From assembly GCF_030272615.1 (NCBI RefSeq), contig NC_081414.1, positions 811,679,069 to 811,743,068 of the forward strand: 64,000 nucleotides of DNA, written 5' to 3'. Positions within the stretch are counted from its first letter, which is position 1. Each line of letters starts with the position of its first letter. The notes beneath the pieces are model-generated. The model worked only from the letters and a program-made list of their open reading frames with translations. It was not told the DNA's origin and did not search any database. Below, piece by piece: positions 23,401-34,135 of the stretch. Source of the DNA: Cryptomeria japonica (Eukaryota > Streptophyta > Pinopsida > Cupressales > Cupressaceae). The translations under genes and the position numbers were made by a program.

Positions 23401-24330
23401 GTAAGGAAGCGGCCGAATATGTTGCTCACTTGTTGCTGCATTGCTCCTTTATCTAGGAGATTTGGGCTCATTTCTTTCAACTCTAGGGTGTGTGTTAGTA
23501 TTTCCCCTTGATCTTGATGGATTGTTGGTCTTAATTTTCCTTCCCATCGGATAACCAATCTCATATGGTTTTATGGAATTTTATGCTTCCTCATATTACC
23601 TAGGGCATTTGGAAAGAAAGGAATAACTGCATCTTTAGAGACAAAGATTCTTCGATTGTAGTGCTTGCTCGACATATTCAAACCTCTATTGAGGATAATT
23701 TCATAACTTCCTACCATTCATTCCTCCGAATTGGATTGGGACATTATCAATAGATGGCACATTGATTGGGATATTTCAAGACCTATTGTTAAAACAAAGT
23801 GCATTAGAACCAACATTTTTTGGACTACTCCTCCTAGAGGATGGATCAACATTAATATTGACGGGGTGGCCAAAGGAAATCTTGGTCCAACAAGTTGTGG
23901 GGGAGTTTCTTATGATTACAATGGTAGGCTTGTCTCGGAAGTGGCACTCCCATTGGGCACTTAGACAAACCATTATGCTCAGGAAAATGCGACCTACATT
24001 GGGCTTAAAATGGCTATCCGTGAAGGATTCAGGAAAGTCTAGATGGAAAGTGAATCACTAAATATAATCAACAATTTGATTAGAAATACTACCCCTAGCT
24101 AGAAGATTAATCATTTAATGCAGGAGTATTTCAATATGATTGCCAAATTTGAGGCAATTAAAATTTTGCACATTTTGAGAGAGGGTAACAGGCCTACAGG
24201 CCACATGGCAAATCTCCGTGGTGTTAGAGATAACAAAAACTGGTGGTGGGAAGGGGAATCCTTTCCATTTTATTTCTATGAATTGGCAAGGGAGGATGCT
24301 GAAAACCTCTCTCTGATTGAGCATTAATTG
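20439..24330 (+). pseudogene. LINE (L1-type) ORF2: endonuclease, RT, zinc-binding, RNase H
   Basis: The sequence begins inside the endonuclease domain (ISNIYSPN at 20490; SRFTWSNRR-like about 20715; RIGSDHFPILL about 20833). RT motifs follow in order: KVSGPDGFPMVFF (21542), FQEFRPISL (21669), DLLKAYDMLDWSFL (21883), the active-site box FADDTLLM (about 22200) and a YLGLPL motif (about 22404). Then comes a zf-RVT-type region (LCFLCKEAAEYVAHLLLHC, about 23390) and an RNase H domain (INIDGVAKGN, 23855; QENATYIGL; third acidic site changed to Glu). Many stops and some frameshifts make it inactive. The 5' part is missing where the LTR at 18705-20438 begins. The RNase H domain after RT is typical of plant L1 elements. 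Confidence 0.9.
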
Positions 24331-24548
24331 TGACATCTTTTCACATGTGTAAATCTATTCATAGAAAGCTATGGTAACCTTCCAAATTATTTGTGTGGGT
24401 CTAGTTTGTTTTCGTCTATGTGAAGCCTAGTTTTAGTGTTACTAGTAAAATTTACAAAGGCATCAATATTATGGGGGAAGACAAGAATAGAATAGAGTCA
24501 TCATTGTGTGAGCTTTCAGAGAAAAATGAAGAGGTCTAGAGAGAAGTC

Positions 24549-26038
24549 ATGGATGGGGGTGTGGAACCATTTGACATAAAAATCCATAGTCAGAACCACC
24601 AGCTCATGGATTTGTTTCTTAGAAATTATAATAATGGGGTTGTAAGCGTGTATGGGGTAGAGTTCAAGATTGATGAACCCTTCATTTCTGAGATTCCTTG
24701 GCTTAGCATGAAGGGTAAAAAAATTTATAGGGAAAGGAAAAATTCGGAAGAAGCCCTCTCAATTTACTACAACAAAAAGAGTGAAAGAAGCAGAGTCAGG
24801 AAGAACCCAGATGGTGGCTATAATCAAAAGGAGCTTCTAAAGCTCTAGACGAACATGGCAGAGTTAATCATGAGGTACATAACCCTCGATTGTCACTATT
24901 CTATTATCTTTTCCTATCATTTTACTATTCTAAACCACTTTAGGCATGATAAAAGAATTTCAATCTTGTTTTATTTACTCTCATCTCTTGAGAATTCCAT
25001 TCATAAACATTTTGAGAATGAGGAAAACTTGGTTCTACATGAGGGGTTAATCCTCCTGGTTATGGAGTATGCTAAGGCTCATGAGGTTAAACCCTCCCCT
25101 GGTCTGAGAAACCCTAAATCCTTAGCCAACCAAGAGGTGCATGATGTTTCAGATACAAAGTTTGGCAAGGTGGAGGGCAGAATCGCTATGGACTGGAATG
25201 ACATCCATGTTTCAGATGATTCAAAATATAAGCCCTCAGAAGATGAGGGTCCCCTGCAGAAGCTCACACTTGGTACAAATAGTAGTAGGAAAGATCCACC
25301 TAGATGGGCAGTGAAAAAGTTGAAGTCCTATGTGTCTCATCCCCAAAATTTTGGCCCGTAAAATCTTAGAAAGCAAAAGATTGGAAAAGGTGGAGATTCA
25401 AGGAAAAGGGTAAAATTAAATTAAATTTGATATTCTCCTTAATGTGGACCCCAATGGGAGTAAATGTCAGGAAATAGATGTTGTCAAGCTCCTAGACATC
25501 ATTTGCTAATCACGATAAATATTTTCAATGGGTTTTTGGTGAAATTAATTTCTTGAAATAGGGGATCAAGTATATGGACTCTTTCACTAAGAATCCAACA
25601 CCTAATAAAATTGATAAACTCTTGAAGTTGTCCCAAAATATCATGGAATATATTAAGGTCATGAAGATAGAGCATGAGGCTAAGGTTGATAGGTTGGAGA
25701 ACGAATTCTAGGATTTAAAGGGTAAACTTAAGGGCTTGGTGGAGGTTAGTAAGGTGGTAATGTATAATAGTACCAAAGGCCTCAAAAGAGTCAACGAGGA
25801 AATCACCTTGCAGAAAGCTCATATGAATAGATCTGAACTATCCTCAGACATTAACCTAGACAAGAAAAACTAGGATATGCAGGCATCCACGGGGCCCTCT
25901 ACCAGGACCAGGAGCAAAAAATAGGAAAGAAGAATTTTGACGTTCATCATGGAAGAACTTTAGGAGATCAATAATAGAGTGATCCAGAAGAATGTTGAGC
26001 TAGTGTTTCTTGTTTCCAGTTTATTTTTTGTAGTTTGA
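24549..26038 (+). pseudogene. Extra LINE ORF downstream of RNase H (ORF3), unnamed domain
   Basis: About 200 bases after the RNase H end, a second coding block starts at ATG 24549. It runs 99 codons to a stop at 24846, then continues at 24855-25361 (168 codons), with a degraded tail to about 26038. Visible features: VVSVYGVEFKIDEPFISEIP, then MAELIMRYITLDCHY, YHFTILNHFRH, a hydrophobic run (FYLLSSLENSI), VLHEGLILLVMEY, an acidic Ser-rich stretch, and a Lys/Glu coiled coil (about 25580-25830). It lies between RNase H and the A-rich LINE tail, so it belongs to the LINE transcript. A second LINE remnant at 37100-38450 seems to carry a relative. I know such sequences only as unnamed plant repeat proteins and assign no function. 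Confidence 0.6.
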
Positions 26039-26168
26039 CTTTTTCAGGTGCACCCCCTGTTTTTGTTTTTGTTTAGAAACTGGTTACTTTTTGGTTAACT
26101 CTGTTTATTTTTTGGATCGATTTGGGTATTAGGTCCCTGTAAAACCCATTTATCTTAATAAAAAAATA
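26039..26168 (+). other. LINE 3' untranslated end with A-rich tail
   Basis: T-rich sequence with a GGTCCCTGTAAAACCC phrase ends in ATCTTAATAAAAAAATAT, a typical short A-rich plant LINE tail. The next base starts intact-order sequence of a minus-strand Copia integrase (after the KNRT motif), which marks the insertion point. Confidence 0.65.
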
Positions 26169-26843
26169 TGGCACTTTCTATTCTTATGATTGTTCTATTT
26201 TTATGTTTCAACCACTCCATTTTGTTGATGAGTGCACCCAATGGTAGATTTAATGTAAATTCAATGGTTTTAACAAAAAATAAGAAGCTATATGAAATGT
26301 ATTAACCAGCTCTTTCTATGCTTAATGCTTTGATATAGTACCCGCTTTGCTTCTCAACTGGAGGTTTTAATTGACAAAAGTAATCAAATACTTCATTCTT
26401 ATATCTTATAAAGTAGAAAGACATTTTACTTCCATAATCATTGATGAATTGAAAGAAGCAATATCTTCCACCAATTGAGGGTGTTTGTATTGGCCCATAA
26501 AAATTTGAATGGGTAATCTAAAATGGTGCCTTTGTCTTGGTTTATGTACTTTCTCGAAATGATTCTATATGTTGCTCACCCATTATTAAACCTTCACATA
26601 ATTTTCTATTTTTTTTAATAACCAAAAATCCTTTACCATGATTTTATTAAGTAGTATGTTTATTCCTTCAAAGTAAAGGTGTCCAAAACATAGATTCCAT
26701 AACCAAATTTATTTTTTTTCTACTTAGAGATTTCTTGAGTGAGTACTATATTTTTCTCTTCATCCACTTGTGAGGTCTTGAGGGGTATGCTTGAGAAAAT
26801 TCTACTTTCAAATCTTGTTTTAACCTTAGGGGAATATTCTATT
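26169..26843 (-). pseudogene. Old Copia integrase fragment (left part of an interrupted element)
   Basis: Translating the minus strand shows broken integrase wording. Near 26490-26360 is a run like GPIQTPSIGGRYCFFQF followed by FYFIRYKNEVFDYFCQLK and VEKQSG. Near 26200 is MEWLKHKNRTIIRI, the counterpart of the NGV-ERKNRT motif. It stops abruptly at the LINE tail. On the right it is cut by the LTR element at 26844-30173; the same element resumes at 30174. The integrase would have inserted element cDNA into the chromosome. Stops and shifts are frequent, so it is old. Confidence 0.7.
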
Positions 26844-27552
26844 TGTTAGGTCCCAAAGACAACTAAGAGGGGGGGGCTGAATGAGTTGTCTAATAAATTC
26901 AAACCAAAAACAACTTAATCAACCTTAATTCTTAATACTGGTAAATCAAACTTTATGCCAGTAGACAGTTTATCAGTTAATTATAGTGCTAGTAAAGATT
27001 AGTCCATGAAACATAAAGATAATAACATCCACAACACATAACACCAATATTTGTATGTGGAAACCCTATAAGGGGAAAAACCATGGTGGGAAACCTTACC
27101 CACAATCAGATGATACTATTATAGATAGAATGTGTATACAAATGGGGTCTACACATGCAAAAAGGCCAAGCGCCTAGAGCTCACTGCTCAAACACAAATA
27201 GGAGTCACACTGACTACAATTGGATAGTTAAATCCAATAATGATGTACTGCTCAAAATAGCATCTTCATATGCTGGATTCAGTATAGGTGTAGTTCTGAT
27301 TGCTTTCACAAAAACCTTGCTTCACCTTCAAATGATGTCTGTGTATATAGCTCTGCTTATTCTCTCATATACCTTCTTACAATTCCTTATCCTGATCGCA
27401 TGTCAATCTTACAATTAAGATCTTACATATATACCATAACCTAAGACCAATTTTAGTAGGTCGGCTCTAAGAGATATTACAATAAAATAATTATAAGTAA
27501 ATCAATAACCGATGCAATATCCGATTCAACATGTTGGCTTAATGCATTTACA
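26844..27552 (-). repeat. Truncated 3' LTR of the gag-only Copia element
   Basis: It matches 29109-29816 of the right LTR nearly base for base and stops at GCATTTACA, where coding sequence begins. It includes the inverse poly-C box (GAGGGGGGGG, near 26870) and the inverse GTGGAAACCC...GGGGAAAAACC box (27055-27083). Confidence 0.85.
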
Positions 27553-29051
27553 TGACAGAGTCTCTTATGCCATAGGCAACTTTCATCAATGTGTGCAATC
27601 CAGCATGTCTTTTCACTGTTATTCAAATGAAAGATATTACCTCTAGTTTGATTACCGGTTGCAATTTCTAAACTAGTTTTGTTCATAATTTTGCATTTAA
27701 CATTCTTGAATTGTAACTGAAATCATTTCTAATTGACCAATACTCAAAAGATTATGCTTTAAACCTTCTACAAAGTAAACATTGTCAGTATTATACTTAC
27801 CATCAAGAGATATAGTACCTTTTCCTTTGATCAAACAAGCTTTATCATCTCCAAATCTTACTAGACCTCCATTATATTCCTGAAAGTTCAAGAATTTACC
27901 TTTATCACCAATCATATGATGTGAACATCTGGAATCTATGATCCATTCATCCTTAACTTCAACTTTAGCTGCCAGGACCTACTCTATTGGTTGAATAGTA
28001 GGTGTCGGTTGATCTTATATTATAGCAACAAAAACCCATCCATTATCTGTCGGATCTTCATCAGAATCATCAGTGAATCCTTCATCAACAAGATTACAAT
28101 ATTTATCTTTATTCTTCTTAAATCTGTATCTCTGATATTCAGGGTTAGGCTTGTATGTTCTTCTAGCTTCTTCTCTCAGTCTAGCATGTCTATCAGGGCA
28201 TATTGAAGCCATATGACCAATCTTATTACAGTTAAAACATTTAAAGGGTGCTTTACCTTCATACTTACTTCCAACTGGACCTTAGGCATTTTGCTTGCAA
28301 ATAGTTCTTCAAGTTCTTCATTTTCTCTCATGCTTTCCTAAAGTTCTCTTGCATAAAAGGCTTTCCTATCAGATTTGTCAAAAGATGGTGCAGATGATGT
28401 TGCTGCCTTAAAAACTAAATCTGTCTTTATAGTAGCAACATGACCAAATTCCTCAATTTCAAAAGCTAAAAGTTTTCCAATCAATGTATCCCTAGATACT
28501 GATGTATTAGGCATTGTTCTCAACTCATTTATAGCAGCAACTTTCATTTTATATGCCGGTGGAAATCCTCTTAAAACTTTTAAAACAATTTCATCTTCAC
28601 TTAAGGTTCCTCCACAACATTTACTACCCAAAACAATGTCATTTACTCTTTCCATAAAAGCAAAAATCCTTTCATCTTCTTCCATTTTCAGATTTTCATA
28701 CCTGACCCGGAAGCTTTCAAGTTTTGCAATTTTGACTTTGGAATCTCCTTCATTCAATGTTTCCAAATGATCCCAAATAGCTTTAGCAGTAGACCTATCT
28801 AATAATCTCATGATTTACTGATCTAATAATGCGCTCAAAAGTGCTTCTCTTGCCTTGCAATCATTTTCTTCATCTTTTCCTAAGGTAGGTGGATTAGGAT
28901 GACTTTGAGTAGGAGAAATGTAACCATTCTTTGTAACATCCCATATGTCCTTTCCAATGCAATTTAGATGTGTCTCCATTCTGATCTTCCATATGCCATA
29001 GTTGCTTCCATCAAGTTTAGGACTATCCTTCCTAAAATAGTTAGTAGACAA
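27553..29051 (-). pseudogene. Copia gag, protease and start of GAG-pre-integrase
   Basis: The frame starts at ATG 29051 (MSTNYFRKDSPKLDGSNYG, a DUF4219-like start). After one stop it continues at 28811-28338 as a UBN2-type gag core (DRSTAKAIWDHLE, DERIFAFMERVND, VLKVLRGFPPAYK). A frameshift precedes a zinc knuckle (CNKIGHMASICPD, about 28220). Protease follows with the catalytic DSG turned to DSR (WIIDSRCSHHMIGD, about 27935) and a folded region to 27697 (VRFGDDKACLIKGKG, LKHNLLSIGQL). Another shift leads to pre-integrase LWHKRLCHV at about 27570. Gag is only lightly damaged compared with other elements, which fits a fairly young insertion. Confidence 0.85.
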
Positions 29052-29094
29052 TGGATCTCCTCAAGCATTTAAACTTTTACAAAAAGAGGACTCG

Positions 29095-29106
29095 GCTGTG
29101 ATACCA
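29095..29106 (-). promoter_or_regulatory. Primer binding site of the gag-only Copia element
   Basis: On the minus strand this reads TGGTATCACAGC, two bases (AT) from the LTR. It resembles the initiator Met-tRNA site TGGTATCAGAGC with one change. Confidence 0.75.
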
Positions 29107-29108
29107 AT

Positions 29109-30173
29109 TGTTAGGTCCTAGAGACAACTGAGAGGGGGGGATGAATCAGTTGTCTAATAAATTCAAACCAAAAACAACTTAACCAACCTTAATTCTTAAT
29201 ACCGGTAAATCAAACTTTATGTCGATAGACACTTTATCAGTTAATTATAGTACCGATAAAGATTAATGCATGAAACATAAACACAATAACATCCACAACA
29301 CATAACCCCAATATTTGTAAGTGGAAACCCAGTAAGGGGAAAAACCATGGTGGGAAACCTTACCCACAATCAAACGATACTACTACAGATAGTATGTGTA
29401 TACAAATGGGGTCTGCACATGTAGAAAGACCAATTGCCTAGAGCTCACTGCTCAAACACAAATAGGAGTCACACAGACTACAATTCGATGGTTAAATCCA
29501 ATAATGATGTACTGCTCAAAATAGCATCTTCATATGCTGGATTCGATACCGGTGTAGTTATGATTGCTTTCACAAAAACCTTGCTTCACCTTCAAATGAT
29601 GTCTATGTGTATAGCTCTGCTTATTCTCACATATACTTTCTTACAATTCCTTATCCTGATCGCATGTCGATCTTACAATTAAGATCTTACATATATACCA
29701 TAACCTAAGACCAATTTTAGTAGGTCAGCTCTAAAAGATATTACAATAAAATAATTATAAGTAAATCAATAACCGATCCAATATCCAATTCAACATGTCA
29801 GCTTAATGCATTTACAATAACAACAAAATCATCTCCAAAGCATGTTGTGCTGATATGGAATAGATAAGTCTGTCGGTGCTTATTCTGGACCTATTTGCCG
29901 GTAAAAGAAAATATGCAAATACGAATATGCCAATGAACAATTCTCCAAGACAAAGTGTCCAAACAATGTCTTCGACATAACCAAATGCTTTCCATGTCAT
30001 TCCAAGTGCCGGTGAACAATACATCCCGCCGGTGAAATAGATACCGGTGACTGTGCATAAAGTCACTTGCTTGCCGGTGAACATTGTTGATCCTCCAAAG
30101 TGTCGGAGTTGATAAGTGTTATAAGTGTTGATACAAATGACAAAACCATATCAACATAACCAAAATACCAACA
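29109..30173 (-). repeat. Complete 5' LTR of the gag-only Copia element
   Basis: 1065 bases, TGTTAGGTCC...ACCAACA on the plus strand. Bases 29109-29816 match the truncated left LTR; 29817-30173 have no partner there. Several ACCGGT/GCCGGT motifs lie at 29899-30078. The open frame 29812-30084 is judged to be chance. Confidence 0.85.
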
Positions 30174-31594
30174 CCATTTCTAGTAATTTGCACATTTTTA
30201 ATGAGTTGATTACTTGAAAATTTATCTAAAATTGTGTATTCTTTGTTTAGAAATATTTTATACCCATTTTGAACAAGTTGTCCAATGCTCATCAACATAT
30301 ATTTTAAGCCAAAAACAAAATAGACACCAAAATTAAACTTTTTCTCCTACTTTTTCATTAGATTGTTTATGTTTCCCTTCCCCATAACTGATGCTTTGTT
30401 GTGATTTCATAATGTGGTATCTAATTTTGTATTTTCTTCTAAACTACAAAATATTTCTAAGCTCCATGTTGAATGATTTCTACAACCTGAGTTTAAAAAT
30501 CATACATTCTTTTGATTCTCTTATACAACATTGCAAACTAAAGTTATACAACCATGGTTTTGATTTTATTCATTAGTTTTCACTATTTTTCCTAGAACCG
30601 TATTTTTCCTTATTTTATTCACTTGATTAATGGTCATGTTTCTTGCAATAATGTCATTGAACTTGAGATTTGTCATAAATTTTTCCTTCCGATGGATTTG
30701 AGTTTAGTTTTGACCGTTGTTTTTTCCAATTGAGTTTGATGGGTTGATTCTTCCACATCTATATGAATTTTCTCCTCTATCTCTAAGATTCACTCTTTCA
30801 TTGCCTTTACCATGACTGATTGAAACTTGTGTCTTGAAGGCATACTCAAAAGATAAATTTACAAACCTACTTAGCCAATTCTCATGAGAAACAAGAGATG
30901 CATGAATTTCATCCATAGTAAATTATCGGAGATTAATTTATCTCTTGTACAACTACCACAATATATTTAAATGTTATAGGTGTCCTCCTTAAAATATATT
31001 CAACTACTCTTGTATCTTCAAGAATGTCACTATGAGATATGATTCAATTTACCAATCCAATAATTTTAGTAAAGAATGAGTGTATCTTTTTAGAATCTTT
31101 CACATATATTGTCTCAAAGTCTCTTATTAATATTTGCAATTTAGTTGATTTTACCTTAGCCATTCTTTTATATTAAATTTGAATAATGTCTCATGCTTTT
31201 GTTGATTTTGTAGCTGCTGTAATTCATGAGAATATGCTCTCATGAATTGCTTGTAAGATGTAGAAGAGAGCCTTAGAAACCTTTTTCCTTTTATCCTGAG
31301 AAAATCCTTCTCTACTTCAGATGATGCATTATATGTTGCTGTGTCTACATGTTAAAGGAAGTTGTTCTCTACAAGCTCCCATATATCTGGAAAGCTAATA
31401 ATTGTTTCATCTTTATTGACCAGTAATTATAGTTCTTTCCAGTAAACTAGAGAATTTGTGGAATTCTAAGACCTGTCCTAGAAGAAGATTACATTGTTGG
31501 ATGAGAAGAATTATGTTGGATAATTCTTAGCTCCTTGTAAAACTTTCTTGAAACCATTAGCCATGCTCTGATAAACTTCACTTGACAACCTTCA
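30174..31594 (-). pseudogene. Old Copia gag-protease remnant (right part of the interrupted element)
   Basis: Reading leftward from the primer site: a gag N-terminus near 31570 (MANGFKKVLQGAKNY-like), gag core, and DEIHASLVSHENWLSRF (about 30910-30860). Then a nucleocapsid region, and a protease-like FLNSGCRNHS (about 30495) with DSG changed to NSG. Last comes LKYMLMSIGQLVQNGYKIF (about 30300-30250), which is the segment before GAG-pre-integrase. Stops are frequent. The sequence resumes at 26843 beyond the nested element with integrase wording, which confirms one interrupted element. Inactive. Confidence 0.7.
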
Positions 31595-32139
31595 ATTCTG
31601 ATGCCATGTGAAAGGAAGAGCCAGAGGAGAGAAAAATAAAAATAGAAACGAAAAATAATAGAAACGAAAAAATAATCTAAAAATGATTTATATTTCATAT
31701 ATTTCAAATATATAGAAACTTAATTATATTCATAATTTGTTGCTCTTCCTTCTACATTAAAAAGGAAAACAAAATAAAGCACTCTTGTTCATTTGCTGCT
31801 TCTTCAAACTCGCTAATGCACACCATACAACATTCTTTTCATATATTCCAAAATAACAAACTTCATCGTTCCATGTATATCCCCATGAATAACAATAAAA
31901 ACAAAGGAATTGATTATTGATTAAATGTAGTTCTTCTATGCGTGAAAATATCAAAATAGAGATTAGATTCCTATTTTAAATGTTATCCCGTAGTAGCAAA
32001 TGTCAAGATAAAGATAAAGATGAGAGGGGATGGAGAAGTGAATTCCCACAAGTATCAGTGGATTGAGAAGATATGAAACAACAAATAGAATAGAAAGATT
32101 TAGGAGTAGTTAATGTAGTCGTTAGCTGGAATTCCAACA
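31595..32139 (-). repeat. Primer site and 5' LTR of the old Copia element
   Basis: The LTR occupies 31607-32139, with plus-strand ends TGTGAAAGG and TTCCAACA (TGTTGGAATT...TTCACA in its own direction). Directly beside it, 31595-31606 reads TGGCATCAGAAT on the minus strand, a primer site with a few changes. The LTR is short (533 bases) and lacks the poly-C box of the other Copia LTRs, so this element is from a different lineage. Its 3' LTR and RT are not in the window. Confidence 0.65.
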
Positions 32140-32733
32140 GTTTGCTAGCTGGTTAGCTTACTATTTCTACATACTGGTACGTTGCATCTTATATGGTTAA
32201 TTTATTTTAACTTTTCATCTGTGATTTCTAGTAAATAAGAAAATCAACTTAAAATGTCTAAAATTAATTTTAATATTTGTTAAGCATGAGAATGAATGGT
32301 AAATTTCAAAGTTTTCTTATTAAAAACAATATTGTGAGTTATTTTTATTTTGTTGGTGATATTGAATGTGTTTTTTAATGTGTCCACCAGAAATAAAGTC
32401 TTGTTGAATGTAAGACTAGAACAACATAAAAAATAAAATCATAATTATACCAAAAAAAAATTCAATGTAAGACACTGACAACATAAATGATGAGACCATA
32501 AACATGATCATAACTTTCCTCTTAATCAAACACGATTAAAACAATTTGGTAAAAAAAATACTCCATAAAGAGAAATACGGTGGAAGCTTTAATTAGTAGT
32601 ACGAAATAAGTATATGCAGCATAACTACTGTTCATCAATACAATTTTCACGTGTATATATATATATATGAGGCTCAAACTTGTGCTATGAAATTAGAACA
32701 ACAACATTTAACATTGAGAATGTCACTGTCAGT
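32140..32733. other. 3' flank of the F-box gene
   Basis: AT-rich sequence with no coding or transposon signal that I can see. It includes a short (TA)n tract (about 32656-32669). A 3' untranslated region of the F-box gene should lie at its right end, but no convincing polyadenylation signal could be fixed. Confidence 0.5.
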
Positions 32734-34017
32734 TCAAGGCCACCAAACATTGTTGATTTCGTAGCCAAAAACGTTCCATGACCGTCCAATATCATGAAAG
32801 AATTCAAGCAACTTACCTTGAATGCACAGAATTATTCTCCCCTGTGCGTCAAATACAATCATCTTGCAACCGCCCATATATACCAAAATCCACCCACAAC
32901 TGTTAGCCACCACTTCTGTTCCCAAATTCCGGCGAGAGTGATCATTTAGACGCCTCATGTTTTCTTCACGCAAGCTCCTCGGAAACAACTGCAATTCTGA
33001 CCAGCTGTTGTCCTCTTCATCCAACTTCCATAATGAAAGATCTTTCTTATACGCCACAAGCACATTCCCATCAGACCCAGTTAAATGCCAATGAGAAGGG
33101 TCACCAGAATTCTCAGGTCGGCTTGGTAGCTCTATAATACTCCAATTCCTGTTTGCAACATTAAATACTGCAACATGAAATGTAATAATCATAGAACTGT
33201 CACCATTAATCCAGTAAAAATTCCCTTTCGAGTAAATCCCTCCCCTCGATGGAATAATTGGATTGGATAGATTCATGTTGATTAATGTCCATTCATTAGT
33301 GCATGAATCATAGATCTGCATCTCCATATTGTTCCTTTCTCCATTGATGGGATTGTTGTATCCTATGACCAAGATGTAGCTCCTTGTGGCAGAATCGAAT
33401 GCCAATCCATAGAATCCTAAATATCGTACAAAATCGAAAGAAGAACGGTAAGGGGGAAGCCTTTTAGGGTCAGGGGGAGACCTTAGGGAAAGCGATGTCC
33501 TGGTAAGAGGGTTGAAAATGTAGAAGAAAGTGGGACCTCCTTGCGTATAACTTGAACGGCAACAAAGGATGCCCTTGCAGGACGTCAGAACACTGAAGCG
33601 CCCACGTCCCAGGAAATCTAACGAGAATGGATACACCCCGAGTGGCCGTGAGTCAAGAAGATATAAACGATGTGTTTTCCTACTGTGTGGTGAATAGGCG
33701 GCACCAACGAGGAAAGCAGGAGACGAAGAAGGCACAAGCGTCGATGATATGTCTCGAAACATGGGTGAGGGTAGAAGCAAATCCTGCCATCTTTTACAGA
33801 CGACCCTGAAATTCCTACTAATGAGAGTGGGCAGACTAGACAAAACCAATATTAATAGCTCCTCCGGTAGCTCACTCCAAATCTTGTTGTCCATCTCTAT
33901 CTGCTCTCCATTCATTGCAATTATTCCTTTCAGATTCATCTCTGATTCCGATTTCAATGCGGATACAAGTTCTAAAAGAAGGCCTTCAGCAGGCTCATAC
34001 GGTTCCCTTATTATCAT
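32734..34017 (-). CDS. F-box protein with kelch-like / F-box-associated C-terminal region
   Basis: A single uninterrupted 427-codon frame. An F-box lies at about residues 46-88 (IWSELPEELLILVLSSLP, then FRVVCKRWQDLL), the part that binds the SKP1-like subunit of SCF ubiquitin ligases. After it come features of plant F-box/kelch proteins: SCKGILCC (146-153), FNPLTRTSLSL (168-178), LGFYGLAFDSATRSYILV (about 200-217), and later WSIIELPSRP, LWKLDE and NSCGWILVYMGG. The region probably forms a beta-propeller that recruits a substrate, which cannot be named. The first ATG was taken; in-frame Met codons at 27, 35 and 42 are also possible because the F-box starts at 46. It is the only intact host-type gene here and sits between retroelement remains. 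Family is clear, orthology is not. Confidence 0.93.
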   Translation of the reverse strand: MIIREPYEPAEGLLLELVSALKSESEMNLKGIIAMNGEQIEMDNKIWSELPEELLILVLSSLPTLISRNFRVVCKRWQDLLLPSPMFRDISSTLVPSSSPAFLVGAAYSPHSRKTHRLYLLDSRPLGVYPFSLDFLGRGRFSVLTSCKGILCCRSSYTQGGPTFFYIFNPLTRTSLSLRSPPDPKRLPPYRSSFDFVRYLGFYGLAFDSATRSYILVIGYNNPINGERNNMEMQIYDSCTNEWTLINMNLSNPIIPSRGGIYSKGNFYWINGDSSMIITFHVAVFNVANRNWSIIELPSRPENSGDPSHWHLTGSDGNVLVAYKKDLSLWKLDEEDNSWSELQLFPRSLREENMRRLNDHSRRNLGTEVVANSCGWILVYMGGCKMIVFDAQGRIILCIQGKLLEFFHDIGRSWNVFGYEINNVWWP

Positions 34018-34125
34018 GATGACTGAAATGGGCGCAGAGACTCAAGGGAAAGATATTCAATCCAGTTTTTCCATACATGCTCCAAATATATTATCATCGC
34101 CGGCCCTACCTGTCTTCTATACTTC

Positions 34126-34135
34126 AAAATAAATA
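34126..34135 (-). promoter_or_regulatory. Possible TATA box of the F-box gene
   Basis: On the minus strand CTATTTATTTTG lies about 110 bases upstream of the ATG, a plausible distance for a short leader. The sequence is only TATA-like and nothing else fixes the start of transcription. Confidence 0.3.

Larger units (their letters stand above)
26844..30173 (-). mobile_element. Deleted, gag-only Copia element nested in an older Copia
   Basis: The left LTR (26844-27552) is truncated and the right LTR (29109-30173) is complete. Both begin TGTTAGGTCC on the plus strand. Flanking pentamers are CTATT (26839-26843) and CCATT (30174-30178), a target duplication with one mismatch. Between the LTRs only gag, protease and the start of the GAG-pre-integrase domain remain. 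Integrase, RT, RNase H, the polypurine tract and the first 357 bases of the 3' LTR (own direction) are gone in one deletion, ending at the pre-integrase motif LWHKRLCHV (about 27555). The older Copia continues on both sides. Confidence 0.85.

Noticed and set aside
29812-30084. Minus-strand 90-codon frame with hydrophobic runs
   Set aside because: It lies inside the LTR of the gag-only Copia element and overlaps no conserved coding motif.
32656-32669. (TA)n tract as a promoter
   Set aside because: It lies downstream of the F-box gene and no gene starts next to it; a plain microsatellite.
33627-34132. Plus-strand open frames of 60 and 127 codons
   Set aside because: They are antisense to the F-box gene and its leader and have no recognisable features.
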